A DNA stretch of 64,000 bases from Myxococcales bacterium (GCA_016706545.1 JADJJK010000077.1:186001-250000), one strand, 5' to 3'; positions 20,780 to 34,826 are shown, counted from the stretch's first letter. The notes: generated by a model not told the origin, from the sequence alone. A program made the numbers and translations.

Positions 20780-22255
20780 TCAGTGCGTCTTGCGCAGCTC
20801 GCGGGTGGGCAGCGCCAGCGTGGCGAACAGCCCCAGCAGCGCCATGATGGCGCCGAACCAGAACACGCCGCTGACCGCGCGGGTCATGGTGGCGGCCGGC
20901 ACGTCCTGGGAGGCGCCGAGAAACGCAGCGAACACGGTGCCGGACATGGTGATGCCGACGGTGCTCCCGATCTGCCGGAAGAAGGTCACCACCGCGGTGC
21001 CCGAGCCGATCTGCTGCAGCGGCATGCCGTTCTGGATCGCCAGCGCGTAGAGCGGCAGGAGCGGTCCCAGCGCCAGCCCAAGGAGCAGCATCTTGGCGAA
21101 CATCTCGCGCGAGGTGGTGGTGGGGCCCAGGGTCAGCGCCAGCCAGGTGAACGCGATCACCACGCCACAGGCGGCGATCACCATGGGCTGCTTGTAGCGG
21201 CCAAGCCGGCTGACCAGCAGCCCCGAGCCGATGTTGCCGGTGACCATGCCCACGCTCAGCGGCGTCAAGATGAGGCCCGCGTCGGTGGAGGACGCGCCGA
21301 TCACCCGCTGCATGAACAGCGGAGAGAACAGCACCGCGGCAAAGAGCACCATGCCAAAGCACACGGTGCCCAGGATGCCCCAGCGAAACACCGGCTCGGC
21401 GAACAGGCGCAGATCGAGGATGGGGGAGGGGCTCTTGCTCTGCGCTCGCAGGAACAGGCCAGCGCCAGCGCACGCCAGGGAGAACAGCGCGAGCACGCCA
21501 GGATCGCCCCAGTGCTGGCGGGGCAGCGCGGCGCCGTGGCGCAGCTCCTCGCCCAGCTCGCCGCGGCCCAGGGTCAGCGCCAAGAGGAAGGGCACGGTGG
21601 CGGCGCACAGCGCCAGCGCGCCGCGCACGTCGACCCTCACCGGCAGCCCGCCGCCGAGCCGCGGCATGCGCGCGAGGATGAAGCCCAGCGCCAGCGCGCC
21701 GATGGGCAGGTTGACGAAGAAGGTCCAGTGCCAGGAGGCGTGGTCGGTGATGACGCCGCCCAGAAGCGGCCCCATCACCCCGGCGACGCCCCACACCGCC
21801 GCGAACAGGCCGTTGACCCGCGCGCGCACCGCCGGAGGATACAGATCGGCGGTCACCGCCAGCGCGGTGGTGAGCAGCGCGGCGGCGCCCATGCCCTGCA
21901 TGGCGCGGAACGCCACCAGCGAGAGAAAGCCGGTCGACAGGCCGCACCCCAGCGAGGCCAGGCAGAAGATCAACATGCCGAAGATCAGCACGGCGCGGCG
22001 GCCGTAGATGTCCGACAGCTTGCCCCAGACCGGCACGAGCACCGTCGAGGCCAGGGTGTACGAAGAGGAGATCCAGTCGTAGAGCCCGGGGCTCACGCGC
22101 AGGTCCGCGATGATCTGCGGCCCGGCCGTGGACACGATGGTCTGGTCCAGCGCGGACAAGAGCGTGCCCAGGAGCACCGCGACCATGGTCAAGATGCGCT
22201 GCGACGAGGTCAGCTCGGCCTTGCCGGCCAAGGTCACGCGGTGGACGTGAGGCAT
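20780..22255 (-). CDS. DHA2-family MFS drug/multidrug exporter (EmrB/QacA type)
   Basis: A 491-residue inner-membrane proton antiporter with a 14-helix pattern. Motif C-like SALDQTIVSTAGPQI is in TM1, motif A GKLSDIYGRR lies between TM2 and TM3, and FFVNLPIGALAL is typical of DHA2 proteins. ATG 22255 (MPHVHRV) is preferred over an open upstream extension because it follows the YkvA stop by 11 bases. It is probably co-transcribed with the YkvA gene. The likely role is efflux of hydrophobic or toxic compounds; substrates are unknown. Confidence 0.92.
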   Translation of the reverse strand: MPHVHRVTLAGKAELTSSQRILTMVAVLLGTLLSALDQTIVSTAGPQIIADLRVSPGLYDWISSSYTLASTVLVPVWGKLSDIYGRRAVLIFGMLIFCLASLGCGLSTGFLSLVAFRAMQGMGAAALLTTALAVTADLYPPAVRARVNGLFAAVWGVAGVMGPLLGGVITDHASWHWTFFVNLPIGALALGFILARMPRLGGGLPVRVDVRGALALCAATVPFLLALTLGRGELGEELRHGAALPRQHWGDPGVLALFSLACAGAGLFLRAQSKSPSPILDLRLFAEPVFRWGILGTVCFGMVLFAAVLFSPLFMQRVIGASSTDAGLILTPLSVGMVTGNIGSGLLVSRLGRYKQPMVIAACGVVIAFTWLALTLGPTTTSREMFAKMLLLGLALGPLLPLYALAIQNGMPLQQIGSGTAVVTFFRQIGSTVGITMSGTVFAAFLGASQDVPAATMTRAVSGVFWFGAIMALLGLFATLALPTRELRKTH

Positions 22256-22266
22256 CCGCTCGGCGC

Positions 22267-22803
22267 TCAGGCCAGCTTGTGGGCCAGGTAGGCCTTGAGG
22301 CGTACCTCCGCGTCGGCGACGTCGCCGATCACCACCGTGGTGGTCTTGGTCAGCTCGTCGTTGACCTCGCGCCACAGCGCGGCGCGCGCGGCGTCGTCGT
22401 CCACGATCACCCCGGGCGTGCGGGCACGCACGACCTGATCGGTCAGCTTGCTGACGTGGGCGCGGAACTTCTCGAACAGCGCGGCGCCCAGGAACGCGCT
22501 CACCACGTCGGCCTCGTTGGCCATGCGGCCCAGCGCCACCGTGGCGGAGGTGGGCAGGTCGCCGGTGTCGTGGTTCTGGATGAGCTGGGCAGCGACGCGC
22601 AGCACCATGACGTCATCCGCAAAGCCGATGCCGGCGTTCCAGTCCGGGACCAGATCCATCCGGCTGACCAGGTACGAGAGCGCGCCCGCGGCGAGCTTGC
22701 GCGCGGGCAGCTCGGCGGCGCTGGCCTCCACCACGGCCTTGAGCGCGTCGACGTCGGCGCGCATGGTCTCGGTCCACGACTTGAAAGTTTCGATGGGTGC
22801 CAC
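22267..22803 (-). CDS. YkvA family (DUF1232) protein
   Basis: A 178-residue protein with the DUF1232 signature LVSRMDLVPDWNAGIGFADD (about residues 64-83), usually found in small membrane-associated proteins; the pattern L(I)P D...G..DD is intact. GTG 22803 is chosen because GGAAGAGG lies just before it. It sits immediately upstream of the MFS exporter. The biochemical role of the family is unknown. Helical stretches follow, with no signal peptide. Confidence 0.82.
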   Translation of the reverse strand: MAPIETFKSWTETMRADVDALKAVVEASAAELPARKLAAGALSYLVSRMDLVPDWNAGIGFADDVMVLRVAAQLIQNHDTGDLPTSATVALGRMANEADVVSAFLGAALFEKFRAHVSKLTDQVVRARTPGVIVDDDAARAALWREVNDELTKTTTVVIGDVADAEVRLKAYLAHKLA

Positions 22804-22958
22804 GGGTCCTCTTCCGCCGACGGTACTCCTGAGCTTGTCCGCTCGCAACCGCCGCGAGGCGTCCACGCGCGGCGGCGGCCCGGCGCACGCGAGGCGTACA
22901 CGTCGCACGCAGACAGCTTCGGCCGGTAGCCCGGGCGCGCGATCCGCCGGCAATGCGG

Positions 22959-22964
22959 TAGGGT
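22959..22964 (+). promoter_or_regulatory. TAGGGT -10-like hexamer, leaderless-type spacing
   Basis: TAGGGT ends eight bases before ATG 22973 of the first M16 protease gene. Confidence 0.4.
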
Positions 22965-22972
22965 CTTGCCCG

Positions 22973-24481
22973 ATGACTTCTCCCAAGGTTTGGTTGGCCG
23001 CGCTGGTCGCGGCGCTGACAGGACTGGCGCTTGGTTCGCCCGGGAGCCCGGCGCGCGCCCAGGAGTCGCCCCGCGCCGCTGGCTCGGCGCCGTCGGTGCC
23101 CGCCAGGGCTGCGCGCGCGGCGCCCGCCGCGCCGCCGACGCCCTCGGCGATCTCGGGGGCCACCCCGGGCGCCGCGGCGTACGCCACGGTCGGGCCCCGC
23201 ATCGACTACCGCTCCTTCACGCTGGCCAACGGCTTGCGCGTCCACGTCATCGAAGACGACCGCACGCCCATGGTGCATGAGGTGCTGTGGGTCAAGGTTG
23301 GCTCCAAGGACGAGCAGGCGAAGCGCACAGGCTTCGCCCACCTGTTCGAGCACCTGATGTTCAAGGGCTCAGCGCACATTCCGGACGGCAAGCTCGATCT
23401 GCTCCTCGAGGCGGCCGGCGGTTGGTCCAACGCCTTCACCAGCAGCGACATGACGGTCTACCAGAACGTCGCCGCGGCGAACTTCCTCGAGCAAGTGCTG
23501 TGGATCGAGGCGGACCGGCTCGCGGGGCTGCTCGACACCTTCGATGTCTCCAAGCTCGACAACCAGCGCGAGGTGGTGCTCAACGAGCGCCGGCAGTCGT
23601 ACGAGAACCAGCCCTACGGCATGGCGGAGCTGCTCTTGCAAGCGCAGCTCTGGCCCAAGGGCCACGGCTATCACTGGCCCACCATCGGCTATCCCGAGGA
23701 CCTGCGCGCCGCCACCGTGGCGGACGTGGCGTCGTTCTTCCGCACCTACTATGTGCCGCAGAACGCGACCATGGTGATCGCGGGGGCCGTGCGCTTCGAC
23801 GAGGTCAAGCGCCTGGTGGAGAAGTACTTCGCCTGGATGCCGCGGGGCGCGGCGCCGGTGCGGCCCCGCCACGCCACGCCAGCGCCGCTGACCAGCGCGG
23901 TGGAGCTCACCGCCACGGACGACGTGCAGGTGCCGCGCGTGTACCTGACGTGGCGCGGGCCCGCGGCGTACAGCCCCGATGAGCCCGCGCTGGATCTGGC
24001 GCTGGCGATCCTGGGCGAGGGCAAGACCAGCCGGCTCTACAAGCGGCTGGTGTACGACGGCAAGCTCGCGCAGGACGTGAGCGCAGAGCTCGCGCCCGAG
24101 GAGCTGGCGGGCACGGTGCGCATCGAGGTCACGGCCAAGCCGGGGGTGGATCCGGCGCGGCTCGTGCGCGAGGTGTCCGAGGAGATCTCGCGGTTGGCGA
24201 CGAGCCCGCCGGACGCCGCGGCGCTGGAGCGGGCGCAGGCCACGTACGAGTCGGGCTTTCTCAGCGCGCTGGAGTCCGCGCTGCAGCGCGCGATCACGCT
24301 GGCGGAGTACGACGTCCTGGCCAAGGACCCCGACTACTTCCCCAAGGACCTGGCGCGCTACCGCGCGGTGACCGCGCCCATGGTGCAGGCGGCGGTGGCG
24401 CGTTATCTGCAGCCAAGCGCGCGCGTCGTCCTGACGATCGCGCCAAAGGCGGGCGCCAAGGCGGGGAGCAAGACGCCATGA
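22973..24481 (+). CDS. M16 family zinc metalloprotease, catalytic subunit
   Basis: A 502-residue secreted protease of the pitrilysin/MPP family. The signal peptide (MTSPKVWLAALVAALTG) ends near ARAQ at residue 30, followed by an Ala/Pro linker. The inverted zinc motif HLFEH lies in GFAHLFEHLMFKGS near residue 126, with the downstream Glu in ...NEREVVLNERRQSYE-like context (about residue 205). The C-terminal M16_C domain starts near 250. It overlaps the next gene by ATGA. Paired M16 proteins usually form an active/inactive heterodimer that clears periplasmic peptides, and this is the active half. Confidence 0.93.
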   Translation: MTSPKVWLAALVAALTGLALGSPGSPARAQESPRAAGSAPSVPARAARAAPAAPPTPSAISGATPGAAAYATVGPRIDYRSFTLANGLRVHVIEDDRTPMVHEVLWVKVGSKDEQAKRTGFAHLFEHLMFKGSAHIPDGKLDLLLEAAGGWSNAFTSSDMTVYQNVAAANFLEQVLWIEADRLAGLLDTFDVSKLDNQREVVLNERRQSYENQPYGMAELLLQAQLWPKGHGYHWPTIGYPEDLRAATVADVASFFRTYYVPQNATMVIAGAVRFDEVKRLVEKYFAWMPRGAAPVRPRHATPAPLTSAVELTATDDVQVPRVYLTWRGPAAYSPDEPALDLALAILGEGKTSRLYKRLVYDGKLAQDVSAELAPEELAGTVRIEVTAKPGVDPARLVREVSEEISRLATSPPDAAALERAQATYESGFLSALESALQRAITLAEYDVLAKDPDYFPKDLARYRAVTAPMVQAAVARYLQPSARVVLTIAPKAGAKAGSKTP

Positions 24482-26172
24482 AGACCGTCACGACCGTGAT
24501 GAAGTCTGCGAAGTCTACGGAGTCTGCGAAGGCGAAGTCTGCGAAGGCGGAGTCTGCGAAGGCCGAGGCTGCGGAGGCCGCGAAGTCCACCCAACCCGCG
24601 CGTTCGCGAGCCGGCTGGGCCGCCTGCCTCGGCTTGCTCGCGCTGGCCGCGCCGGCCACAGCAGCGCCGGCCACGCCGGCCACGGCCGCGCCGGCCGCCG
24701 CCCCGCCGGCTAGCCCGGCGCCATCTGCTAGCCCGGCCGCGCCGGCCGCGGGGTTCGCTGGCTCCGGCATCGCCGACTGGACCACGCCGCCGCCGCCCTC
24801 GGGGGAGCCCACCTTCCGCTTGCCCGACCCGCGGCGGCTGCGCCTGCGCAACGGCCTGACCGTGCTGGTGGTGGAGAACCACTCGCTGCCCATCGTGGCC
24901 ATGACCCTGGTCGTGCCGGGAGCTGGCGCGGCGTTCGATCCGCCCGGCAAGCTGGGGCTCGCGTCGTTCACCGCGGATCTGCTCGACGAGGGCGCGGGTG
25001 GGTTGTCTGCGCTGGCGCTGGCGGAGCACGAGGAGCGGCTGGGCGCCACCATCGAGGCGTACGCGGACTACGACGCTGGCGCCATGGCCGTGCGCACCTT
25101 GCAGAAGTCGCTCGATGGCACGCTGGAGCTGATGGCCAAGCAGCTCGCCCAGCCGGCGTTCGAGCCGCGCGAGGTGGAGCGCGTGCGCGGAGATCGGCTG
25201 ACCGCGCTGGCGCAGCGGCGCGACCGCCCGCGCGAGGTGGCGCACCTGATGCTGACCGCGGCGCTGTATGGCGCGCGCAGCGCGTATGGCCACCCCATCG
25301 CGGGGTATCCGGAGGATCTGCGCGTCGCCTCCGTCGACGATGCGCGCGCGTTCTACCGCCAGCGCTGGCAGCCATCCCGGGCGACCCTGGTGGTCGCTGG
25401 CGACGTGGACCCCGCGACGCTGGTGGCGCGGCTCGAGCCCACCCTGGGGCGCTGGAAGGCCGCCGCCCCGGGCGCCCCGGCGCTGCTGCCTGTTGCGGCG
25501 GCGGCGCCGCAGGTCGCGCCGTCGCGTCTCCTGGTGGCGGACCGCCCTGGCGCCGAGCAGTCTGATGTCAGGCTGGGCCTGGTGGGCCCCGGGCGCGCGG
25601 ATCCTCGCTTCTACGCCTTCGAGGTGCTGCGCACCGCGCTCGGCGACGGCTTCACCAGCAGGCTCACCCAGCGGCTGCGCGAGGAGCTCGGCATCACCTA
25701 CGGCGCGCAGGCGCTCATGGACTGGCGGCTCCGCCGCGGCCCGTTCGCCATCGCCACCGCGCTGGTCACCGCAGAGACCGGCACCGGCATCGCCGAGACG
25801 CTGCGCATCCTGGGCGAGCTGGCCAAGGTGGAGATGCCGGCCAACGAGCTGGAGAAGAGCAAGCAGAACCTCATCCGCGCGCTGCCGGCGGAGCTGGAGT
25901 CGAACCTGTCCACCAGCGCCGCCATCGCCGGGCTGGTGCAGCTTGGGCTGTCACCCTCCTGGTACGGCACCTACGCCGCCAAGATCCGTCGCGTCAGCGC
26001 GCGCGAGGTCCGCGCCGCGGCGCAAGCGCTCTTGCCAGCCAACAAGATGATCCTCGCCGTGGTGGGAGATCTGTCCGTGCTCCGCGCCGCGCTCGCCCCG
26101 CTGGGGCTGGGGCCGGCGCTGCCGCACGATCCATACGGTATGGTGCAGCCAGCCCCAGCGCCCGCGCCGTAG
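24478..26172 (+). CDS. M16 family protein lacking the zinc motif, regulatory subunit
   Basis: A 564-residue partner of the preceding protease. The M16 fold is recognisable (RLRLRNGLTVLVVENHSLPI near 120, LGLASFTADLLDEGAGG where the active subunit has HxxEH, GDVDPATLVARLEP). There is no HxxEH, so it should be catalytically inactive, like alpha-MPP. The N-terminus is odd: about 30 residues of a Lys/Ser/Ala/Glu repeat (KSAKAES units) precede the hydrophobic signal segment WAACLGLLALAAPATAAPA, making an unusually long charged n-region; the true start may be internal. It is translated from an ATGA overlap. Confidence 0.9.
   Translation: MKTVTTVMKSAKSTESAKAKSAKAESAKAEAAEAAKSTQPARSRAGWAACLGLLALAAPATAAPATPATAAPAAAPPASPAPSASPAAPAAGFAGSGIADWTTPPPPSGEPTFRLPDPRRLRLRNGLTVLVVENHSLPIVAMTLVVPGAGAAFDPPGKLGLASFTADLLDEGAGGLSALALAEHEERLGATIEAYADYDAGAMAVRTLQKSLDGTLELMAKQLAQPAFEPREVERVRGDRLTALAQRRDRPREVAHLMLTAALYGARSAYGHPIAGYPEDLRVASVDDARAFYRQRWQPSRATLVVAGDVDPATLVARLEPTLGRWKAAAPGAPALLPVAAAAPQVAPSRLLVADRPGAEQSDVRLGLVGPGRADPRFYAFEVLRTALGDGFTSRLTQRLREELGITYGAQALMDWRLRRGPFAIATALVTAETGTGIAETLRILGELAKVEMPANELEKSKQNLIRALPAELESNLSTSAAIAGLVQLGLSPSWYGTYAAKIRRVSAREVRAAAQALLPANKMILAVVGDLSVLRAALAPLGLGPALPHDPYGMVQPAPAPAP
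24498..24580 (+). repeat. Degenerate 9-15 base repeats (tctgcgaag) in signal region
   Basis: Repeats of tctgcgaag/gcgaaggcg encode the KSAKAES-type N-terminus of the inactive M16 protein. Confidence 0.65.
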
Positions 26173-26299
26173 CGGAGGTCCGGCCGCGGTACGACGCGCG
26201 CGCACATCCAAAGCTCGACGATCCCCGGGGAGATGCGCTCTGCCAGCGCCAGTGTCCTCACGGGCTCATGTAGGATGCGGCCAGGAGCGAAAGGGGCTC

Positions 26300-28360
26300 A
26301 TGGCGAAGCAAAGGATCGCGATCCTCGGCGGAGGTATCTCTGCCCTCACCACGGCGTTCGAGATCACCAATGATCCGAGCTGGCGAGAAGACTATGAGGT
26401 CACCGTGTACCAGCTTGGGTGGCGGCTGGGTGGCAAGTGCGCGTCCGGGCGCAACGCCGAGCATCACCAGCGCATCGAAGAGCACGGACTGCACATCTTC
26501 CTGGGCTTCTATGACAACGCATTCCGCATGATCAAGGAGTGCTATCGCGAGCTCGGGAGGCCGCCCGGCGCGCCACTCGCCACCTGGCAAGACGCCTTCA
26601 AGCCTCACGACTACATCGTGTTGACAGAGAAGCTGGCCTCCGGGAAGTACGTGCCATGGGCGCTCGACTTCCCGCGCACCTCGCAGGAGCCAGGCACCGG
26701 CGGCGTCTTGCCCTCGCCGTGGGCGGCGATCGAGATGCTGGTCGGCTGGCTGCGGCGGCTCATCTCCGAGTCCGACGAGCACGCCAAGAGCGCGGTCTGG
26801 CAGCTCGAGGAGGTACACGACGCTTGCAAGCTGCGCGATCACCTGAAGGTGATGGAGCTCCTGGTCGAGGCGCATCACCTGCTCAAGACGATCGACCAGG
26901 ACGCGCTGGAGGAAGATCTCAGCCTGCGACGGATCTTCGTCAGCGTGGACCTGGCGATGGCGGCGATCAAGGGGCTCATCGCGAATCGCTTGATCTTCCC
27001 GCCGTACGACTTCTTCAAGCTCGACGCGGTGGACTTCCGCGACTGGCTGCGAAGCTATGGCGCGCACGAGATCTCGGTGAACTCGGCGTACATCAACGGC
27101 GTCTATGACATCGGCTTCTCACGGCAGGGCGAGGTGGGCGCCGGCACCGCGATCAGCGGCACCATGCGCATGGTGTTCACGTACAAGGGCGCGGTGATGT
27201 GGAAGATGCAGGCGGGGATGGGCGACACCATCTTTGGCCCGTTCTACGAGGTCCTGACCCGCCGCGGCGTGCGCTTCGAGTTCTTCCAGCGGGTGGACTC
27301 GCTCGAACTCTCGGCCGATGGCAGCCGGGTGGCGCGCGTGGTGGTGGGGCAGCAGGCGACGCTCAAGGATCCCGCGAGCGGCTACCAGCCGCTGGTGACG
27401 GTGAAGGACCTGCCGTGCTGGCCCAGCGAGCCCAGCTATGATCAGCTCGTGCAGGGCGAGGCGCTACGCGACAGCGGCGAGAGCCTCGAGGATTGGTGGA
27501 CCCGCTGGCAGGATCCAGCGCCGCCGCGCGTGCTGCAAGACGGGGTGGACTTCGATCGGGTGATCCTCGGCTGCTCGCTGGCGACCTTGCCCTATATCGC
27601 CAAGGAGCTCCTGGCCGCCAGCCCGCCGCTGGCAGAGATGGTTGCGGCGCTTGGCACCCGCCAGAGCCAGGCGGTGCAGCTCTGGTTCGCGCCGGATCTC
27701 GCGGGCCTTGGCTGGAAGCTGCCGGCGCCGGTGCTCGACGGATACGCCGAGCCGCTGGACACCTGGGCAGACATGACGCACCTGCTGGCGCGTGAGGTCT
27801 GGGATCCTGCGCAGGTGCCGCACAACCTGGCGTACCTGTGCGGCGGCCTGACCGACGAAGAGCCGCTGCCGCCGCGCGGCGACCACGGCTATGTGCAGCG
27901 GCAGGAGGCGAGGGTGCATGCTCAGGCGTTGCGCTGGCTCACTCGACATGCCGCAGGCTTGTGGCCAGCGACCGCGGAGCAGGCGCAGGGCCCCGAGCCG
28001 AGCCCCGAGCCGAGCCCGGCGCCCGAACCTGGTGCACCAGCCGGCGAGCCAGCGCAGGCCGGCTTCAACTGGTCGCTGCTGGTCGCCGACAACCCCTCGA
28101 TCCGCGGCCCTGGCCGCTTTGACGCGCAGTACTGGGTGGCGGGCAAGAACCCCGCAGATCGCTATGTGCTGTCGCTGCCCGGCACCGTCAGCAAGCGCCT
28201 GCGCACAGACGGCGCGGGCTTCGCCAACCTGCTCCTGGTGGGCGACTACACGCTCACCGGGATCAGCGCCGGCTCGGTGGAGGCGGCGACCATGTCTGGC
28301 ATGCAGGCCTCGCGGATCGTCTGCGGCAGGCCCAAGGAGATCACCGGTGACCTTCCCTAA
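26300..28360 (+). CDS. FAD-dependent oxidoreductase, phytoene-desaturase/amine-oxidase-like
   Basis: A 686-residue flavoprotein. The dinucleotide-binding start RIAILGGGISALTTAFEI (about 5-22) is followed by YQLGWRLGGKCASGRNA, the GG doublet of the carotenoid desaturase/amine oxidase superfamily. C-terminal LLLVGDYTLTGISAGSVEAATMSGMQASRI is the closing FAD-binding motif. A Pro/Glu linker (PSPEPSPAPEP) interrupts the chain near residue 575. GGAG is upstream, and TAGGAT about 29 bases before ATG 26300 is a likely -10. It overlaps the next gene by 14 bases. Likely substrates are hydrophobic polyenes or amines, but the reaction is unknown. Confidence 0.88.
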   Translation: MAKQRIAILGGGISALTTAFEITNDPSWREDYEVTVYQLGWRLGGKCASGRNAEHHQRIEEHGLHIFLGFYDNAFRMIKECYRELGRPPGAPLATWQDAFKPHDYIVLTEKLASGKYVPWALDFPRTSQEPGTGGVLPSPWAAIEMLVGWLRRLISESDEHAKSAVWQLEEVHDACKLRDHLKVMELLVEAHHLLKTIDQDALEEDLSLRRIFVSVDLAMAAIKGLIANRLIFPPYDFFKLDAVDFRDWLRSYGAHEISVNSAYINGVYDIGFSRQGEVGAGTAISGTMRMVFTYKGAVMWKMQAGMGDTIFGPFYEVLTRRGVRFEFFQRVDSLELSADGSRVARVVVGQQATLKDPASGYQPLVTVKDLPCWPSEPSYDQLVQGEALRDSGESLEDWWTRWQDPAPPRVLQDGVDFDRVILGCSLATLPYIAKELLAASPPLAEMVAALGTRQSQAVQLWFAPDLAGLGWKLPAPVLDGYAEPLDTWADMTHLLAREVWDPAQVPHNLAYLCGGLTDEEPLPPRGDHGYVQRQEARVHAQALRWLTRHAAGLWPATAEQAQGPEPSPEPSPAPEPGAPAGEPAQAGFNWSLLVADNPSIRGPGRFDAQYWVAGKNPADRYVLSLPGTVSKRLRTDGAGFANLLLVGDYTLTGISAGSVEAATMSGMQASRIVCGRPKEITGDLP

Positions 28361-29332
28361 GTACATCCGCCGCGGCGGAGACATCGTGATGGCGCCGCCG
28401 CTGGAGCTGCGCGACACCATCATGTACTCGTTCCTCTTGCCCGCGGACGCGGCGGCGCTGACCCGCATGCTCGACGCGCAGCTCAACGCGGTGAGCGCGC
28501 CCACCGGCACGGTGTACAAGCCGCTCTTGCCCATGGTGGCGGTGGTGTGCGCGTCGGCGGGCGACTCGCACTCGACCCAGCCGCCGGACTCCGACAAGGG
28601 CTGGATGGGCGAGCGCGACTTTGGCATCTGGGTGCCGGTGGTGGCCGGCAAGCAGGAGGGTGCGCGCTGGACGCCGCAGCGCATCTGCTGGTACCTGCCG
28701 TACGTCTTCGTCGACAACGTGGCGGCCATGGCCACCGGCCGCGAGGTGTTCGGCTTCTTCAAGGAGCTGGCCACGCTGGCGATGCCGCCGTCGCCGTCGG
28801 CGCGTGGCATGTTCTCGATCGACACGCTGGTGATCCCGACCTTCACGCCCAGCTCGCAAGCCGAGAACCTGCGGCTCATGACCATCACGTCCGCCGCCAG
28901 CTCGGTGGCGCCGGACAACAGCTGGACCACCATGCGCGAGGCCGCCGACGCCATCTGGGGCGAGGTCAAGCGCGTGTTCTTCGACGGCGAGGGCGCGAAG
29001 GACGGCCTGGCCATCTCGCTGTGGGATCTCATCAAGGAGCTGCTGGAGAACCTGCTCGCGGGCAACGTTCCGCTGGTGTTCTTGAAGCAGTTCCGCGACG
29101 TGGGCCAGGCGGACCTGGCGTGCTACCAGGCGGTGGTGGAGGCGCCCGCGCACCTCCAGCGGCTGTACTCCGGCTGGTTCACCCATCCGCATGATCTCTC
29201 CATCGCGCAATTCGCCAGTCACCCCATCGTCGCGGATTGCGGGCTCGCCGGGCCGACCCTGCGCTCGGAGGTCGGGTTCTGGGTGCGGATGGACTTCGTG
29301 ATGCAGCCCGGGAGGGTGGTCGCCTCCGCCAC

Positions 29333-29336
<4 letters not shown>
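28347..29336 (+). CDS. Acetoacetate-decarboxylase-like protein
   Basis: A 329-residue protein from GTG 28347, which has AAGGAG seven bases upstream and lies inside the end of the FAD gene. The central part (FGIWVPVV, ICWYLPYVFVDNVAAMATGREVFGF, FKELATL) matches the acetoacetate decarboxylase superfamily, in which a lysine forms the Schiff base; the position of that lysine cannot be fixed by eye. Many such homologues are hydratases or cyclases rather than decarboxylases. Its stop overlaps the kinase start (ATGA). The obligate neighbour of the flavoenzyme suggests consecutive steps on one metabolite. Confidence 0.8.
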
Positions 29337-33399
<4,063 letters not shown>

Positions 33400-33416
<17 letters not shown>

Positions 33417-33811
33417 GCAGCACCGTGCCGAGGCACGCCAGCGTGCCGACGAGCTGGCACGCGGTCAGGCCCGACGCGCCGAGCGGGGACACGCCCGGCG
33501 CATAGATGCGAGTGAGCGGGCTGGCGTTGTTCCACGTCCACGATCCGGTGGCGCCAGATGTTGGCGCCGCAGGTGATGGCGCCGGTGTTCTTGATGTTGA
33601 AGTGAAACTCACGCTCGCCGCCGTACTGCTGCACGTCCCAGGCGCGGGTCACCTCCACCTGGCAAGCGCTGGAGGTGCTGGCGCCGAGCGGGGACAGCCC
33701 CACCTGGAACGCCGCGCTCTGGCTGGCGTTGTTCCACTGCCAGGGCTGCGTCGCGCCGGGCGCGATGGAGCCGGAGGATGACGTGTCGCGTGCCTCACCA
33801 ACTCTCGTCGG
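33400..33811 (-). pseudogene. Fragment of a secreted repeat protein (WNNAS/SPLGAS repeats)
   Basis: Minus-strand coding similarity starts without an ATG after a stop near 33810 and shows two related units. The first has WQWNNASQSAAFQVGLSPLG, then CQVEV and YGGEREFHFNIKNTGAITCG. The second has SWTWNNASPLTRIYAPGVSPLG, then CQLVG. The second unit is in a different frame, with the shift at about 33555. Paired cysteines and Asn/Ser-rich turns suggest an exported adhesive or carbohydrate-binding repeat protein. The 5' end is missing and the frame is broken, so it is a remnant. I cannot name the family. Confidence 0.55.
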
Positions 33812-33869
33812 CGCTTACTGGTCCGCGCTGAGTCTGTGCCGAGTCTGTGCCGGCGCCACGTCGGCGCTT

Positions 33870-34826
33870 TCACCGGCTACTCACCGACGCTGGCGCGGGC
33901 TCGCCGAGCTGGGGCCGCGGCGAGCTCGGGAGCTGCAGCGTCCAGCGCTGGCGCGCGGTGTCGATGCGCAGGCGCGCCTGGCGCATGGCCCTGGCGCCCA
34001 GGTTGGCCGAGGGCAGCTCGACGAACCGGAACGAGCCGGAGAGCTGGACCTCGTTGCCCGCGAGCGTGGCCGCGAGATCCAGCTCCGCGCGGACGACCGG
34101 CAGCGTGCGATCAACGAGCGAGATGCTCTCGCCGCCTCGCGGCGGGCTGCGCAGCGGCAAGCGGCTGGCGAGCGCCAGCGGCAGGTCGAGCAGCCCGGGG
34201 TTGCCGCTGTCGATGTGCAGCGGGACGCGCTCGGCGCCGATCTGCAGGGTGCCCGCCAAGAGCCCGCGCTCGTCCGTCTGGTTCCAGGTGCTGGAGTCCA
34301 CGCGCTCGGCCGCGGCCAGCCGGAAGCGCTGCCCCGCGAAGTCGAGCTCGATCAGCGACCGCGGAAACTGGCGATTGCCGAGGATCAGCTCCACGCCCGC
34401 GGGCAGGCGGGTGTCCGCGATCAGGACCGCCTCCAGCGAGCGCGGCGCCCGCGGCACCACCATCCCGCCCACCGACAAGCTGGTCAGCTCGACGAGCTTG
34501 GCCGGGATCGGCGGGCCGCCAGCGGGGCTGCCGAGCAGCGCCTCTCCGACCACCTGCAACCCGAGCCTGGCGGCCAGCGCCTCGCTCATCACCATGCCCT
34601 GCGAGCCGGTGTCGTAGTTGGCCAAGATCGGCGGGCCGCCATCGAGGCGAACCTCGATGGCCGTGCGGCCGTCGCGGAGCTGCAGGGGGACGTCCGCTTC
34701 CGCGGGGCTCGCTGCCGGATGCTCGGCGGTGACGCCTGATCCAGGTGAGGCGCTGGCGCAGGAGGCGAGGAGGCAGCACAGGGCGAGACGCCAGCCAGGA
34801 GCTGGTGGTGAGGGGCGTTCGTTCAT
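33870..34826 (-). CDS. Retropepsin-like aspartyl protease lipoprotein
   Basis: A 318-residue exported protein. The signal peptide ends in LLASCAS (lipobox Cys near 22). The mature part has NYDTGSQGMVM at about 69-79 (the DTG-type active-site motif with hydrophobic flap) and a second half with LHIDSGNPGLLDL, again an Asp-Ser-Gly motif, so two pseudo-symmetric lobes may be present in one chain. Family: single-chain aspartyl protease-like or a non-catalytic relative (DSG in place of DTG is seen in active members). It is divergent from a PadR regulator, and a 21-bp palindrome abuts its ATG, so it is very likely the regulator's target. Confidence 0.75.
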   Translation of the reverse strand: MNERPSPPAPGWRLALCCLLASCASASPGSGVTAEHPAASPAEADVPLQLRDGRTAIEVRLDGGPPILANYDTGSQGMVMSEALAARLGLQVVGEALLGSPAGGPPIPAKLVELTSLSVGGMVVPRAPRSLEAVLIADTRLPAGVELILGNRQFPRSLIELDFAGQRFRLAAAERVDSSTWNQTDERGLLAGTLQIGAERVPLHIDSGNPGLLDLPLALASRLPLRSPPRGGESISLVDRTLPVVRAELDLAATLAGNEVQLSGSFRFVELPSANLGARAMRQARLRIDTARQRWTLQLPSSPRPQLGEPAPASVSSR

